NCBI GenBank assembly: GCA_041906145.1
Contig: JAYRJU010000001.1
Span: 620,001 to 684,000, forward strand
DNA: 64,000 bases
DNA from: SHVO01 sp041906145
GTDB taxonomy: Bacteria; Pseudomonadota; Alphaproteobacteria; Rhodospirillales; Rhodospirillaceae
Direction: 5' to 3'
The notes under the pieces are model-generated. The model saw only the letters and a list, made by a program, of their open reading frames with translations, was not told the origin of the DNA and did not search any database. How positions within the stretch are numbered: position 1 is the first letter of the stretch; every line of letters begins with the position of its first letter. A program made the position numbers and the translations under genes. Shown piece after piece: positions 42,389-51,583 of this stretch.

Positions 42389-43738
42389 CTACTCCGCTGG
42401 CGCTTCGGCGGTACGCGACATGGTTTGCGGCTTACGGTCATAGGCGCGGCCCAAGAACCACCCAAGCACAACCCAAATCGCGGCAAGCGCCGCCGCGACG
42501 AGGCTTGCGCCGGTAGGCCCGCTGCCAAGCACATCGAGCGCTGTTTTCGCCTGCCCCCCAACGTAGTCAGCCGCGCGATAGACCGGGACATCGATGAAGT
42601 TCTTGGCTTTGTATTTTGTCTCGGTATCAAAGGCACTGAACAGCATTTCGCGGCCCGGACGCACGAGCGCGTATTCACCCCAGCGGCGCGTGACCAGCAC
42701 GACCAGCACCACCGAAAGCACAGGCGCCATCGCCAGCGACACAAAACCGATGACCATCGCACAGGGCACGATGGTGAGCAGTGCGCGCACTCCAAGGGTC
42801 GAGGCGATACGGCCGGTAAGGAACAACTGGGTGAGGATCGTCAACGACTGCACGATGATATCGATGTTCGCAAACACCTGCGTGCGGCGACCGGTATCGG
42901 AAAACGATTCTTCGACGATACGGAGTTGCTCGAAATAGACGAACGTGTTCGCGGCCGAGAGCAACACGACGAAACCCGCGATGCCCCAAAGAAAGGGCGA
43001 GCGGAGTACGATTCCGATCCCGGCGAAGGGGTTGCCGCCCGTAGCCGCGTCCACCGGGCGCTCCTCGCGCACGCGCGTGACGGCGGCTTTTTCGCTGGAG
43101 GTCCATATCCGGATGAGAATGCGCTGACAAATGATCGCGCCAATGAAACCTACCGCCCCGATAAATAATATCCCTGAGTTACCGACGCTATCGACCGCGA
43201 AACGCGTGATGATCGGGCCCATCAGCGCGCCCGCGGTGCCGCCGGCGGAAATGAATCCAAAGAGACGTTTGGCTTGCGCGCTGGAGAAAATCTCCAAAAG
43301 AAAGCTCCAGAACAAAGACACCAGCATCAAATTGAGGACGCTGATCCAGACGTAGAAGAACGCGCCCACGGCCCGGCTGTTTTCGTCCGCGCGGAAGACG
43401 AGACCCACCGCGACAAAAATGATCGCGACCGCGCCGTAGATCCACGGCAACAGGAGGCCGCGCCGAACCCGCGCGACCAGCCACCCAAAAGCCGGTACGA
43501 TCGCGATCGAGAAGGCTGCGGTATAGAGCCAAAGGTCGGCGACGTAGGCGCGTCCCAAAAGGGTGGCGATGGTTTCACGCACGGGACGGACGGCGAAATA
43601 GCTGCCGAGCACAAAGAAGAACAGGAAAAACGCCGCAAGAACGGTTGAGAGCTCGTGCCCTTCGATTTTGACGAGCGAATCCCCCACGCGTGAAAGGCGC
43701 GATTGCGAGGTGGGTGGCGGTGACGAAGCAGACGACAT
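42389..43738 (-). CDS. ATP/ADP translocase-like (Tlc/Npt) membrane carrier
   Basis: Membrane protein of 449 residues with about 12 TM helices, starting MSSASSPPPTSQSRLSRVGD. The LAAFFLFFFVLGSYFAVRPV segment (about residues 29-48) and later GFISAGGTAGALMGP are typical of the NTP/NDP-exchange transporter family best known from Rickettsia and Chlamydia. Free-living bacteria also have distant members of unknown substrate. A frame extending to 44476 reads antisense through the neighbouring MFS gene and is not credible. Confidence 0.8.
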   Translation of the reverse strand: MSSASSPPPTSQSRLSRVGDSLVKIEGHELSTVLAAFFLFFFVLGSYFAVRPVRETIATLLGRAYVADLWLYTAAFSIAIVPAFGWLVARVRRGLLLPWIYGAVAIIFVAVGLVFRADENSRAVGAFFYVWISVLNLMLVSLFWSFLLEIFSSAQAKRLFGFISAGGTAGALMGPIITRFAVDSVGNSGILFIGAVGFIGAIICQRILIRIWTSSEKAAVTRVREERPVDAATGGNPFAGIGIVLRSPFLWGIAGFVVLLSAANTFVYFEQLRIVEESFSDTGRRTQVFANIDIIVQSLTILTQLFLTGRIASTLGVRALLTIVPCAMVIGFVSLAMAPVLSVVLVVLVTRRWGEYALVRPGREMLFSAFDTETKYKAKNFIDVPVYRAADYVGGQAKTALDVLGSGPTGASLVAAALAAIWVVLGWFLGRAYDRKPQTMSRTAEAPAE

Positions 43739-43873
43739 GGCGTTCCAGTCCCTCCCAAGAGCCGCAGCACTATAAGCGGGTTTTTTGGCGAAAGTCTCGA
43801 TCAACCCGCGCAGACAAGCCGTCGCACAACGCACGGGTTCGCGCACGCAAGCGGCTTCTGTTACCATCGCATC

Positions 43874-45121
43874 ATGCCGTCCTTGCCGAATTTCGCAGCG
43901 TTCCGCCGCACCCTTTCCAACCGCAACTTCGCCATGTTCACGGCCGGGAATCTCATCTCGGTGATCGGCAGCTGGATGCAGCGTGTCGCGGTGGGCTGGT
44001 TGACATGGGAGCTGACCGGATCGGCGGCATGGCTCGGTGCGGTGGCGTTCGCCGAGTTCATGCCCACGATCATTATCGCGCCCATTATCGGCGCACTCGC
44101 GGACCGCTACGACCGACGCAAGATCGCGCTTGTCGGGCAAGTGTTGGCGACAGCGCAGGCGGCCGCACTCGCGATCTTGACGGTGACGGGATTTGTGACA
44201 CCGCTCTGGATTCTCTTCCTGCAGCTTGCGTCCGGCGTCATCCAGCCCGCGACACAAACCGCGCGCCTGGTGCTGGTGCCGAGCCTGGTGCCGCGCGAAA
44301 ACCTCGGCAACGCCGTGGCCATCACTTCTATGACCTTCAATACGGCGCGCATCCTCGGCCCGGCGATTTCGGGGGTGATGATCGCCACTATGGGTGCGGG
44401 CTATTCCTTCGCTGTGAACGCCGCGAGCTATTTCTTTGTCATCGCCTCGCTCATGGCGATGACCGTGCCGGCGCAAGCGCCGAGCGCCAGCTCTCCGGCC
44501 TCATTCTGGATTTCGGTGTGGACCGACATCGCGGAAGGCGCACGCTACGTCTGGACGCATAGGGACCTGCGCATCGCCATCGGTCTCATCGCCTGTTGCA
44601 GCGTGCTGACATGGCCGCTGAGCGACCTCATGGCGGGGATCGCCGACAAGCAACTCGGTCACGGCGTGGCCGGCCTCGCCACGATGACGTCGGCCCAAGG
44701 CGTGGGCGCGATCTGCGCGGGCCTTTTCGTCGCCCAACGCAGCAATCACGAGAATGCGCTTCGCATCGCGCTGATGTGCGCCATTTTCAATGGGATTGTG
44801 CTGATCGTTTTCGGCTTTAATAAAAGCTTCCTGATCGCGGTGCCTTTAGTGGCCGGAATCGGCCTCCTCGGCGTCCTCACGAGCATCAGTACCCAGACCG
44901 TGACACAAATGGTGGCGGACGATCGTATGCGCGCGCGCACCATCAGCACGTGGTACACCGTCACCCGCGTCGGGCTTGCGTCGGGAGCCCTCATTCAAGG
45001 TACTGTCGCCAACGTCACAGGGTTCACTTTTCCGTTGGTGCTGGCCGGCGGGCTCACGCTTGCCGTGGGTTTGTATTTCCATCGCCTGCACAAAAAACCC
45101 GCCCGCGGGGAAGGCGCTTAG
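43874..45121 (+). CDS. MFS exporter, DHA3/EntS-like
   Basis: Transporter of 415 residues and about 12 TM helices. The N-terminus LSNRNFAMFTAGNLISVIGS and the loop GALADRYDRRKIALVGQV mark the DHA3 subfamily, which includes the enterobactin exporter EntS and macrolide exporters. It is divergent from the translocase-like gene with a 135-bp spacer. The substrate is unknown and no siderophore genes are in the window. Confidence 0.87.
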   Translation: MPSLPNFAAFRRTLSNRNFAMFTAGNLISVIGSWMQRVAVGWLTWELTGSAAWLGAVAFAEFMPTIIIAPIIGALADRYDRRKIALVGQVLATAQAAALAILTVTGFVTPLWILFLQLASGVIQPATQTARLVLVPSLVPRENLGNAVAITSMTFNTARILGPAISGVMIATMGAGYSFAVNAASYFFVIASLMAMTVPAQAPSASSPASFWISVWTDIAEGARYVWTHRDLRIAIGLIACCSVLTWPLSDLMAGIADKQLGHGVAGLATMTSAQGVGAICAGLFVAQRSNHENALRIALMCAIFNGIVLIVFGFNKSFLIAVPLVAGIGLLGVLTSISTQTVTQMVADDRMRARTISTWYTVTRVGLASGALIQGTVANVTGFTFPLVLAGGLTLAVGLYFHRLHKKPARGEGA

Positions 45122-45169
45122 GGCATATATCTCGCGCCACCGGATCGCGGTATGCTACCGGTATAAGAA

Positions 45170-45181
45170 CGTTTCGAAACG
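45170..45181. promoter_or_regulatory. 12-bp palindrome just upstream of the 45194 gene
   Basis: CGTTTCGAAACG is a perfect palindrome that ends where the GAGGAG Shine-Dalgarno begins. It could be an operator overlapping the transcript start or a chance repeat. TATAAG lies 5 bp upstream. Confidence 0.3.
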
Positions 45182-45193
45182 AGGAGACTGACC

Positions 45194-45781
45194 ATGGGTA
45201 TGAGCGCGGAAGCTGGGATTCTTGGCGTTGTGGCAGCGGTGGCGGTGGTTTTGACCGTCGCGTCCATGAGCGCCCGGGACAGCATGGCCCAAGCGAGCGC
45301 GGGCCCCGCGGACGCCTGTGCGCTCCTGAAGGACTCGGAAGTCGCCTCCACCTTGAAACTGAAGGTGATGCCGGCGGACCGCCGCGACGACGGTAAGCTG
45401 GATCATAAGGAAGGCTACGAGGGCGCCTACTCATCGACCTGCGTGTGGCGCGTCGAGGAAGATCAAGGCAAGGACAGCGTCGATCTGCCCATGGCCGGCA
45501 TGCGCTTTGCGATCCTGAACGCCATTACCTGGCCGAAGGGCAGCGGCAAGGCCAAGCACTTTCTTGAGGAATTTTATGTGGTGGCCGAGCAGGGCATCAT
45601 CCCCGCCAAACCGGTGCAAGTACCGGGCATCGGCGACGACGCCCTGTGGTGGGGCGATGGCCTGGCCTCGCGCGTCGGCGATGTGAGCTTTGGCGTGTCG
45701 GTGTTCCTACAGAACGGCGACAAAGTCACCCAGCGCGGCATGGAAGAAGCGCTGGCGAAAAAGATCGCGGGCCGCCTCTAA
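45194..45781 (+). CDS. Exported or membrane-anchored protein of unknown function
   Basis: 195 residues. The N-terminal hydrophobic segment (ILGVVAAVAVVLTVASM, about residues 9-25) is a signal peptide or anchor. The mature part begins with DACALLKDSEVASTLKLKV and contains a second Cys in SSTCVWRVEE; the pair could form a disulfide. A C-terminal ALWWGDGLASRVGDVSFGV stretch suggests a beta-rich fold like small periplasmic DUF3558-type proteins. It has a clear GAGGAG site. No function is recognised. Confidence 0.72.
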   Translation: MGMSAEAGILGVVAAVAVVLTVASMSARDSMAQASAGPADACALLKDSEVASTLKLKVMPADRRDDGKLDHKEGYEGAYSSTCVWRVEEDQGKDSVDLPMAGMRFAILNAITWPKGSGKAKHFLEEFYVVAEQGIIPAKPVQVPGIGDDALWWGDGLASRVGDVSFGVSVFLQNGDKVTQRGMEEALAKKIAGRL

Positions 45782-45784
45782 ATT

Positions 45785-46186
45785 CTAGCCGACGAGCGAG
45801 ATCGCGGCGCCCATCGCAAGATAGGTGACGACGGTGTTCGCGCCGTTGATCAGCGAGAGCTTCCCCGACATCCCGTGAAAGCGGTCGCGCATAAGCTGAT
45901 TGGTGACGATCAAGCCCACCGACAGGCCGAGCGCGATGTGCAGTGCGTCCATCAGCGTTACCGCGCCCATTGCTTTAATAGCGTGCGCGAGTACGAACGC
46001 TGAAATCAGGTTCATGAGAAGAGCATTGGGTACCGCGGCTTTCGGGCTGCCTAGTTCTTCCATGGACTTGCCGAGCTCCTTCATCCAAGCCGTGCCGAAT
46101 ACTGCCGGCATGTACCAGATAAAGCCGATGACCATGGCGAGGGCGGCCGCGGCGATGGCGCCCAGCCAATTGAAGTCAGCGAACAT
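45785..46186 (-). CDS. DUF1761-family membrane protein
   Basis: 133 residues with four predicted TM helices, starting MFADFNWLGAIAAAALAMVI and continuing with the family-typical FIWYMPAVFGTAWMKELG. Its ATG overlaps the stop of the upstream DUF423 gene by one base (TAATG), so the two are coupled. DUF1761 has no established function. Its 3' end is 3 bp from that of the convergent 45194 gene. Confidence 0.82.
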   Translation of the reverse strand: MFADFNWLGAIAAAALAMVIGFIWYMPAVFGTAWMKELGKSMEELGSPKAAVPNALLMNLISAFVLAHAIKAMGAVTLMDALHIALGLSVGLIVTNQLMRDRFHGMSGKLSLINGANTVVTYLAMGAAISLVG

Positions 46187-46599
46187 TAGGTCTTTCTCCC
46201 TTGCGGACGTGACGCCGCCGTGACCGCGCCGGCAGCGAACAACAACCAACCGATCATAACAGCGAAGCCGCCCCACGGCGCGAAGAAGCCAGGGCCCGCA
46301 AAGGAGATGGAGTAAAGCGCGCCGGAAAAGAGCACCGTCCCGGCGGCGAAGGCAACGACGGCCAGGCGCAAAATCGATTGGGCGCGGGTATCCACAACTC
46401 GTTCCGCAACGGTCGTTGCGATCAATAAACCAAGAGCGTGGTTCATCTGGAAATTGGCGCCTTCCTTGAACCACACCACGGCCTGCTCCATGGCGGGCGC
46501 CATGGCCACAAGGCCGTGCGCGGCGAAGGCGTCGGCGCAAACGGACATCAACGCCATGACAGCGCCGAAGACATAAAAGGTCATTGCGAATCGGCTCAT
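46186..46599 (-). CDS. DUF423 (YgdD-like) membrane protein
   Basis: 137 residues, four predicted TM helices. The family pattern is seen in ADAFAAHGL (about residues 22-30), FQMNHALGLL and FSGALYSISF, ending with FAPWGGFAVMIGWLLF. It is the middle gene of a minus-strand run that begins with the HD-domain hydrolase 11 bp upstream and continues into DUF1761. The role of DUF423 is not known. Confidence 0.87.
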   Translation of the reverse strand: MSRFAMTFYVFGAVMALMSVCADAFAAHGLVAMAPAMEQAVVWFKEGANFQMNHALGLLIATTVAERVVDTRAQSILRLAVVAFAAGTVLFSGALYSISFAGPGFFAPWGGFAVMIGWLLFAAGAVTAASRPQGRKT

Positions 46600-46610
46600 G
46601 GGCTCTCCTG

Positions 46611-47255
46611 TTAACGCGCCTGAAGCGCGAGGGCTTTTTCAAGGATCCGGAAACCGTCGAGGAACTGGCGTTCCGCCTCCGCCACGGGAAGCGGCGTCAG
46701 GGTCACGTCCTTGAGGGGCTTTTCCTTGAAGTTGAGGACATTCTTGCATTCGGCGGCGGTAAAGCCGGCGAGTTGAACCGCCTCGGTAGCGGCGGCGATG
46801 ATGTCGGCTTTCTTGATCAGGGCCTTGTCGTCGGCTGACAGGACGGGCTTCAACCCAAAGCGGATGTAAATCGCCGCCGTGAGGCGGCGCTCGACCTCCT
46901 TGAAGACGTCCCCGACGACCGCCTTCAAAGGGGTGATGAGATCGTGAGTCACGTATTCCGAGGCGTCATGGAGCTTCGTCGCCATGAGCAGACTGGCCGG
47001 GGCGCGCGGCTTCAGGCGCCGCATGATCTCAACCGTAAGGTCTGAATGCTGGGCCACACTCCAACCGTGGGCTCCACGGGTCTGGCCGTTCCAACGCGTG
47101 TTACGGGCCAGACCCAGGGCGATATCCTCGATCTCGATGTCGAGGGGGGAGGGTTCCACCAGGTTCAGCCGGCGGCCGGACAGCATGCGCTGCCAGGTCC
47201 GGGGAGCGTGATCCGCGAGGGTGGCCCGTGCCGGCTTGGCGGGGGTCGTCTTCAC
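46611..47255 (-). CDS. YfbR-like HD-domain phosphohydrolase
   Basis: HD-superfamily hydrolase of 214 residues. Metal ligands are visible as VAQHSDLTVEIM, the HD pair in LHDASEYVTHDL (about residue 97) and a downstream KADIIAAATEA. The SEYVTHDLITPLK sequence matches the YfbR/5'-deoxynucleotidase group, which trims dNMPs. The N-terminal RMLSGRRLNLVEPSPLDIEI is also typical. It is probably cytoplasmic and first in a three-gene run. Confidence 0.85.
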   Translation of the reverse strand: MKTTPAKPARATLADHAPRTWQRMLSGRRLNLVEPSPLDIEIEDIALGLARNTRWNGQTRGAHGWSVAQHSDLTVEIMRRLKPRAPASLLMATKLHDASEYVTHDLITPLKAVVGDVFKEVERRLTAAIYIRFGLKPVLSADDKALIKKADIIAAATEAVQLAGFTAAECKNVLNFKEKPLKDVTLTPLPVAEAERQFLDGFRILEKALALQAR

Positions 47256-47386
47256 TGTATGTCCTTCAAAAGCTTTGCGTTGTCCGGGAGAAAGAATACC
47301 TTAAAACTTGCGAAATATGATCCCGGGGAACGGGCTGGAATGGCGCCGGTGAAAAACTACGCCTTCAGGGGAAGAGCACGTAACGT

Positions 47387-47980
47387 ATGGCGGCCGCGAC
47401 TTCAGATTATTTGAAGCCCATCAGCTTCCTAGTGGTGGACGACCGCGCGTATATGCGGCGCGTCATCAAAGGGATTCTGGAGACCTTGGGCTGCAAGCGC
47501 ATCGACGAGGCGCACCATGGCGGTGAAGCTTTGGGCATCATGCGCAGCTGGGCGCCGGACATCGTCATCACCGAGTGGCTGCTGCAACCCATGAGCGGTG
47601 TTGAGTTCCTCAAATCGGTGCGCGCGGAGAAGAACAACAACATCCGCTTCACCCCGATCATTATGATCACGTCGGAGACCCGCCGCGAGAAAGTGATTTT
47701 CGCGCGTAATTGCGGTGTCACCGAATATGTAGCCAAGCCATTCAACGCCAAGAGCCTTATCCTTCGCATCCGTGAAGTGATCGAACGGCCGCGTCCGTTC
47801 GTGGATATCGGCGGGTATTTCGGCCCCGACCGCCGCCGCCGTTCGGAAGTGATGTCGGAGGGCGAGGAAAAACGCGGCAAGGGTCCGCGCGTGCCGATGA
47901 GCAAGGAAGAGATGAAGCGTAGCTTGACCCAGGAGCAGATCGACAAGCTGGTGGCCGGCGACGCCATCAAAGAAAACTAG
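47387..47980 (+). CDS. Receiver-domain protein with Glu at the phosphorylation site
   Basis: 197 residues. The CheY-like receiver (about 10-135) has the acidic pair D18/D19, Thr in MITSET and Lys in VAKPF, but the phospho-acceptor Asp is replaced by E63 (IVITEWLLQPMSG). Glu can mimic the phosphorylated state, so the protein may be constitutively active or signal by binding alone. The C-terminal about 60 residues are charged and carry RRRRSE and SKEEMKRSLTQEQIDKL. No kinase gene is adjacent. Confidence 0.88.
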   Translation: MAAATSDYLKPISFLVVDDRAYMRRVIKGILETLGCKRIDEAHHGGEALGIMRSWAPDIVITEWLLQPMSGVEFLKSVRAEKNNNIRFTPIIMITSETRREKVIFARNCGVTEYVAKPFNAKSLILRIREVIERPRPFVDIGGYFGPDRRRRSEVMSEGEEKRGKGPRVPMSKEEMKRSLTQEQIDKLVAGDAIKEN

Positions 47981-48012
47981 CGCTCCTTCGCACCCGTCTT
48001 CATACCATCCGC

Positions 48013-49245
48013 ATGAACGAGAACGTCATTATCATCGGCGCGGGCCAGGCCGGCGCGCAGACCGCGATCTTCCTGCGCCAGAACCACTTCGCCGGGCCGA
48101 TCACCATGATCGGCGACGAAGCTTATGTGCCCTACGAACGTCCGCCGCTCTCCAAGGGTTTCCTGGCCGGCGAGGTCGAGCTTGAGCGCATGGCGATGCG
48201 CCCTGCGACATTCTACGCCGACAAGGATATCGAATTACGCCTGAAAACAAAGGTTTCTCACATCGACCGCGTGCAGAAAACCATCGGCCTATCGACCGGC
48301 GAAGTCCTGCGCTACGGCAAGCTGGTGTTGGCCACGGGCGGACGTGTGCGGCGCATGATCTGTCCCGGCGCGGAGCTTCCGGGCGTTCACTACTTGCGCA
48401 ACGCCGAAGACGTGATGGGCTTCCGCGAACGCCTGACGGCGGGTGTGAAACTCGTGATCGTCGGCGGCGGCTATATCGGCCTCGAGGTCGCGGCGGTGGC
48501 AGTGAAGCGCGGCTGCAAGGTGACCATCCTCGAGATGATGCCGCAGGTGCTGAACCGCGTCGTCGCGCCGGAGATGTCGGACTTCTACGCCGACGTGCAT
48601 CGCGCCGCAGGCGTTGACATCCGCACCTCGGAGACGGTCACGGGCTTCGAAGGCGCGGGCGCGCTGACGCGGGTTCGCTGCAGCGACGGCACAGCGATCG
48701 AGGCCGACCTCGCGGTGATCGGTATCGGCATAGTCCCGAATGTGGAGCTTGCGGTGGAAGCGGGCCTGCCGGTCGACAACGGCATCGTCGTTGACGAATG
48801 CGCGCGCACCATCGATCCCGACATTTTCGCCGCCGGTGACTGCGCCAACCATCCGTCGCGCATCGTGGGCGAACGGCTGCGGCTGGAATCCGTGCCGAAC
48901 GCGCTCGGTCAGGGCAAGGCGGCCGCATTGGCCATCACGGGCGCACCGGCGCCTTACGACGAAGTGCCGTGGTTCTGGTCGGACCAGTACGACCTCAAAT
49001 TACAGATGGCCGGTCTTTCGAAGCCCGGCGACACGGTGGTGATCCGCGGGTCGATAGAAGCGCGGAAGTTCTCCGCCTGTTACCTGCGCTGCGGCGTGTT
49101 CGTGGCCTGCCATGCCGTGAACATGGCCAAAGATTTTCTCCAGTCGAAGAAACTGATTTCTAACCGCGTCCGGCCGGACCCGATTCTCCTGGCGGACCCC
49201 GTAACGCCGCTTCAGAGCTTCCTGCCCGCGGCGGGCGAAAGCTAA
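48013..49245 (+). CDS. Ferredoxin-reductase-like FAD/NAD(P) oxidoreductase
   Basis: Flavoprotein of 410 residues, like putidaredoxin/rhodocoxin reductase. The FAD-binding loop IIGAGQAGAQ is at about residues 7-16, PPLSKGFL at 45-52, the NAD-binding VIVGGGYIGLEVAAVA near 153-168, and the second FAD motif DIFAAGDCAN near 272-281. A reductase C-terminal domain completes it. It should pass electrons from NAD(P)H to a ferredoxin serving a P450 or dioxygenase, but no such partner lies nearby. Confidence 0.9.
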   Translation: MNENVIIIGAGQAGAQTAIFLRQNHFAGPITMIGDEAYVPYERPPLSKGFLAGEVELERMAMRPATFYADKDIELRLKTKVSHIDRVQKTIGLSTGEVLRYGKLVLATGGRVRRMICPGAELPGVHYLRNAEDVMGFRERLTAGVKLVIVGGGYIGLEVAAVAVKRGCKVTILEMMPQVLNRVVAPEMSDFYADVHRAAGVDIRTSETVTGFEGAGALTRVRCSDGTAIEADLAVIGIGIVPNVELAVEAGLPVDNGIVVDECARTIDPDIFAAGDCANHPSRIVGERLRLESVPNALGQGKAAALAITGAPAPYDEVPWFWSDQYDLKLQMAGLSKPGDTVVIRGSIEARKFSACYLRCGVFVACHAVNMAKDFLQSKKLISNRVRPDPILLADPVTPLQSFLPAAGES

Positions 49246-49312
49246 CGTCTTACAATTCCGCGCGTTTTCACCCTCCCCTTGCACTCCTCAGTTGAGCGGG
49301 TAGGGTGTGAGG

Positions 49313-49495
49313 ATGAGCGATACCAGCACGATCAACGACCTGTCGGCCTTTCAGCAGACCCCGAGCGCCCGCGTGCGCGATCCGGGCCCGGCGGTGAACG
49401 CAAACCCGCCGCCCCCGCCCGATCCGTCGAAGCGGCTCCAGCAGGAGCCGAGCCCGCACCCGACCCGCGGCCAAAACATCAACTTTACCATTTAA
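49313..49495 (+). CDS. Small proline-rich protein, unknown function
   Basis: 60 residues, starting MSDTSTINDLSAFQQTP. The middle is proline-rich (NPPPPPDPSKRLQQEPSPHP) and the end is NINFTI. There is no signal or TM segment, and the composition suggests disorder. GTGAGG precedes the ATG. It lies between the flavoprotein and the acyl-CoA synthetase genes on the same strand. It could be a spurious frame, but length, position and ribosome site favour a gene. Confidence 0.5.
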   Translation: MSDTSTINDLSAFQQTPSARVRDPGPAVNANPPPPPDPSKRLQQEPSPHPTRGQNINFTI

Positions 49496-49549
49496 CGCAC
49501 ATCTCTAGCGTTGGCGGTGCCCGGCCTTTTTCCGTATGAAGGCGGCGGC

Positions 49550-51079
49550 ATGACCGCAAATCTTTTTGAAATCTTCCGCACACGCTTTCCCACAGACCGC
49601 GCGCGCGCCTTTATTACCCGGCCCGACGGCCGCGTTTTCTCCTACGCCGACCTCGACGAGATCTCGGGACGGATCGCGGCGCTGCTGATCGAACTGAACG
49701 TCGCGCCCGGCGACCGGGTAGCGATGCAGGTGGAGAAGTCCGCCGAAGCGGTTTTCCTGTATCTCGCGTGTTTGCGCGCCGGCGCGGTTTTCCTGCCGAT
49801 GAACACGGGCTACCGCACGGACGAACTCGACTATTTCATCGCCGACGCCGAACCGACCCTCGTGGTTGCTGATCCGGGATCGCAGGCGCTGATGGACGTG
49901 TGCACGGCCCGTAAAGTGCCCCAGGTGTTGACGCTGGATGCGCACGGCCAAGGCACGTTGATGAACCGCGCTGCGAGCCTCGCGCCGCTTGACGGCTCGG
50001 TCGCGCGCGCGGGCACGGACCTCGCCGCGATCCTTTATTCTTCGGGCACCACCGGGAAACCAAAGGGCGTGATGCTGAGCCACGGCAATCTCGCGTCCAA
50101 CGCGAAAGCGCTGCACGAGGTCTGGAAGTTCGGACCTGACGATGTGCTATTGCACACCCTGCCTATCTTCCATGTGCACGGCCTGTTTGTCGCGCTGAAC
50201 ACGGTGCTGATGAACGGCACTGGCATGATTTTCCACAGCCGTTTCACCCCTGAAGAGACGATCCGCGATCTACCGCAGGCAACAGTGTTCATGGGTGTGC
50301 CGACGTATTATGTGCGCCTTCTGGCCAACTGTGGTTTCAAGAAAGAGGCCGCGCGGAACGTGCGGCTGTTCATCAGCGGGTCGGCGCCCCTTCTCGATGA
50401 AACCTTCCGCGCCTTCGAGGACCGCACGGGCAAGCAGATCCTGGAACGCTACGGCATGACGGAGGCCTGCATCATCACAAGCGCGCATATCGACCGCGCG
50501 CGTACCGCCGGCGCTGTGGGTTGGCCCTTGCCCGGCCTGACGCTGCGTGTGGCCGACGAGACCAATCAACCGGTGCCGAACGGCACAACCGGCGAGATTC
50601 AAATCAAGGGTCCGAGCGTCTTCCGCGGCTACTGGCGTAAGCCGGAAAAGACGGCGGAGGATTTCACCGTCGACGGCTTCTTCAAAACCGGCGATCTCGC
50701 GCAGCTCGATCCGGATGGGATGGTGAACATCGTGGGCCGCGCGAAGGACATGATGATCTGCGGCGGATACAATGTGTATCCGAAGGAAATCGAGACGGTG
50801 ATTGACGGCCTGCCCGGCGTCGCGGAATCCGCCGTGGTGGGTATGCCGCACTCGGACTTCGGTGAAGCGGGTCTGGCGATCATCACCATGAATGCCGGTG
50901 CGCCGGCGCTTTCACCTGACACCGTACGCGCGGCGCTGAAGGACGCTCTTGCGAGTTTCAAGGTGCCCAAAATGATCGTGTTCGCCGACGCGCTTCCGCG
51001 CAACACGATGGGAAAGGTTCAGAAGAACGTTCTGCGGCAGGACTATCGCGCGGCGTGGGATGCGGGCCTAAAAGCTTAG
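49550..51079 (+). CDS. AMP-forming acyl-CoA synthetase, malonyl-CoA-synthetase-like
   Basis: ANL-superfamily ligase of 509 residues. The P-loop-like motif is ILYSSGTTGKPKGVMLSHGN (about residues 162-181), with ERYGMTEA, TGDLAQLD and the catalytic Lys in RNTMGKVQKN near residue 495. The overall sequence reads like MatB (malonate to malonyl-CoA), though other short or methylated acids are possible. ATG 49550 follows a GGAAGG-like region. Its TAG directly abuts the stop of the convergent lipoprotein gene. Confidence 0.87.
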   Translation: MTANLFEIFRTRFPTDRARAFITRPDGRVFSYADLDEISGRIAALLIELNVAPGDRVAMQVEKSAEAVFLYLACLRAGAVFLPMNTGYRTDELDYFIADAEPTLVVADPGSQALMDVCTARKVPQVLTLDAHGQGTLMNRAASLAPLDGSVARAGTDLAAILYSSGTTGKPKGVMLSHGNLASNAKALHEVWKFGPDDVLLHTLPIFHVHGLFVALNTVLMNGTGMIFHSRFTPEETIRDLPQATVFMGVPTYYVRLLANCGFKKEAARNVRLFISGSAPLLDETFRAFEDRTGKQILERYGMTEACIITSAHIDRARTAGAVGWPLPGLTLRVADETNQPVPNGTTGEIQIKGPSVFRGYWRKPEKTAEDFTVDGFFKTGDLAQLDPDGMVNIVGRAKDMMICGGYNVYPKEIETVIDGLPGVAESAVVGMPHSDFGEAGLAIITMNAGAPALSPDTVRAALKDALASFKVPKMIVFADALPRNTMGKVQKNVLRQDYRAAWDAGLKA

Positions 51080-51532
51080 TTACTGAGCGCCTTTGGGCGC
51101 GACCACCATATCCACCTGCGTCGATCCGATCACCGACCCGCGGCGGATATTGATGGTGGCGAGCCGTCCGGTGCTTTCGGAACTGAACGTCAGCAGACTG
51201 TTGTCCGAGCGCATGGCGGAGATTTCCACCCACCCGAAGTTCGGCATTTCACGGTGCAGAAAATCGAAAACCTCGTCGGCGGACCCCGCCGCGGTGTAGG
51301 TGAGGCGGCCCAGCCAACGGTCGTCGGTCCCAAAAATCATTGTCCGCGCCGGATCGACCTTATATCCGGCGGGAAGCGCGGTCCCTTTCGCGAGGATCAT
51401 GACCTGCGCCGTAGACCCAACAGCGGCGGCATTGTCGGAAGCCGATGGCATGTTGGTGGCCGTTACAGCCGGTCCGTCCGAGCACGCGGACAAACTTACG
51501 ATGAAAGCAAGCGCGGACGTACGACGGAACAT
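51080..51532 (-). CDS. Lipoprotein of unknown function
   Basis: 150 residues with a lipoprotein signal (FIVSLSAC, lipobox Cys at residue 17). The mature part includes LPAGYKVDPARTMIFGTDDR and EVFDFLHREMPNFGWVEISA, a pattern seen in small outer-membrane lipoproteins of alphaproteobacteria with no assigned role. It is probably anchored in the outer membrane since Ser, not Asp, follows the Cys. It is convergent with the acyl-CoA synthetase gene with no intervening base. Confidence 0.78.
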   Translation of the reverse strand: MFRRTSALAFIVSLSACSDGPAVTATNMPSASDNAAAVGSTAQVMILAKGTALPAGYKVDPARTMIFGTDDRWLGRLTYTAAGSADEVFDFLHREMPNFGWVEISAMRSDNSLLTFSSESTGRLATINIRRGSVIGSTQVDMVVAPKGAQ

Positions 51533-51583
51533 GACTCCCCCGGAGCAGACTTGGCGTTCGCGATTCTATCACAAAACGATTTT

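Noticed and set aside
43739..44476. N-terminal extension of the translocase-like protein
   Set aside because: The extra 246 codons are antisense to the MFS exporter and have shadow-type composition. The ATG at 43738 starts the recognisable protein.
45122..45193. EcfG-type general-stress promoter before the 45194 gene
   Set aside because: A GGATC and CGTT pair is present but the spacing is 13 bases, not 16-17, and the first box is not GGAAC.
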